Below, in pieces: positions 63,634-64,000 of a stretch of 64,000 nucleotides of DNA (position 1 is its first letter; every line of letters begins with the position of its first letter). Location of the stretch: assembly GCF_000695095.2 (NCBI RefSeq), contig NZ_CP011454.1:1364001-1428000 (forward strand), in the 5' to 3' direction. This DNA comes from Gemmatimonas phototrophica (lineage in GTDB: Bacteria; Gemmatimonadota; Gemmatimonadetes; Gemmatimonadales; Gemmatimonadaceae). Both the position numbers and the translations under genes were made by a program. The notes beneath the pieces were generated by a model. That model saw nothing but the letters and a program-made list of their open reading frames with translations, searched no databases and was not told where the DNA came from.

Positions 63634-64000
63634 ATGATTCAGGTCAACAGCTCCACCTCGCCGTTCCCTTCCGCATATACCCCGACGCCGGGCTATGGCC
63701 GCCCCAAGCGCGGCACGCCGGACTACGCGGCCAAGGTACGTCAGCAGATCGCCCGCCTGGCCGCCCTGCATGCGGCGTCCATTGTGGAGGCGCCGCCAAT
63801 GGCGCCGGTGGCTATCAAGTCGGTGCTGGTGGTTGCGGGCTGTCCCTCCATGCGCGACTGCATCCGCGAAGCGCTTCGCAGCACCTCGTGGATGCAGGTC
63901 ACGGAGGCCACGAGTGTAGAGGAAGGGCTGCAGCAACTGGCCAAGGAAGCTCCCTCGCTCATGATCGTGGACAGCGCCTGCGCCGACGTGCTGTCATCAC
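63634..64000 (+). CDS. Response-regulator receiver-like protein, 3' end missing
   Basis: The first 122 residues are visible. An N-terminal ~65-residue disordered, Pro/Ser-rich region (SSTSPFPSAYTPTPGYGRPKRG) precedes a receiver-like fold: SVLVVAGCPSMRDCIREALRS, then WMQVTEATSVEEGLQQLAKEAPSLMIVDSAC. The phosphoacceptor would be the Asp in MIVDSA. The acidic pair normally after the first strand (VDD) appears as AGC, so this receiver may not bind magnesium in the usual way. AGGAG lies 9 bases upstream of ATG 63634; ATG 63610 in frame is also possible. Cut by the window end. Confidence 0.75.
   Translation, partial: MIQVNSSTSPFPSAYTPTPGYGRPKRGTPDYAAKVRQQIARLAALHAASIVEAPPMAPVAIKSVLVVAGCPSMRDCIREALRSTSWMQVTEATSVEEGLQQLAKEAPSLMIVDSACADVLSS

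Noticed and set aside
1-64000. tRNA, rRNA, CRISPR arrays, insertion sequences, prophage genes
   Set aside because: Looked for on both strands by eye; no cloverleaf-like, spacer-repeat or transposase/integrase signal was seen.

Overview
The window is GC-rich bacterial chromosome carried by a Gram-negative organism. It has a SusC/SusD pair, other outer-membrane barrels, Tat and lipoprotein signals, a TIGR02999-type ECF sigma factor, a Pkn-type kinase, BNR-propeller and DUF5916 proteins and many secreted peptidases and amidohydrolases. This mix, with the base composition, fits Gemmatimonadota (Gemmatimonas-like). That assignment is inference from gene content, not from a marker gene. No rRNA, tRNA, CRISPR array, prophage or insertion sequence was seen; 46 protein genes are called, two of them cut by the window ends.

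Layout. 1-2.1 kb: 5' part of a cyclic beta-1,2-glucan synthase (minus strand). 2.3-9.7 kb: secreted M14 peptidase, lactonase-fold protein, epimerase-like protein, small secreted protein and an odd zinc-ribbon SDR protein. 9.6-12.1 kb: a divergent membrane-protein locus with a perfect palindromic operator, a winged-helix regulator and uppS. 12.1-14.7 kb: recQ, VOC and DUF2071 genes. 14.9-19.3 kb: an unknown protein, then a Ser/Thr kinase directly coupled to its ECF sigma factor. 19.3-27.7 kb: amidohydrolases, an MBL-fold lipoprotein, small secreted proteins and an LVIVD lipoprotein. 28-31.3 kb: proline iminopeptidase-like lipoprotein, type II NADH dehydrogenase under a perfect Rex site, YccF. 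31.4-33.6 kb: amino-acid permease divergent from a dimethylarginine dimethylaminohydrolase. 33.6-41.3 kb: BNR-propeller protein, GH18 protein, DUF5916 protein, PqiA-like protein and a small secreted protein. 41.5-53.5 kb: AlkC-like glycosylase, glutathione peroxidase, TonB receptor, SusD/SusC, and a propeller-amidohydrolase fusion. 53.6-64 kb: CoA-disulfide-reductase/rhodanese, YfhO membrane protein, TonB-C-terminal-domain protein, two tandem inverted-repeat elements, M1 peptidase, DUF6702, APC permease, start of a receiver protein.

Taken together the genes suggest an aerobic heterotroph that digests peptides and related nitrogen compounds outside the cytoplasm (M14, M1, iminopeptidase, three amidohydrolases), imports products through TonB-dependent and APC transporters, and adjusts respiration to the NADH/NAD ratio. 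Genes are mostly single or in short operons separated by strong hairpin terminators. The least explained parts are the 213-bp twin elements at 58.8-59.3 kb, the CAGCACCACGGAT palindromes, the palindrome-controlled membrane/uppS locus, and the zinc-ribbon SDR that lacks the catalytic tyrosine.
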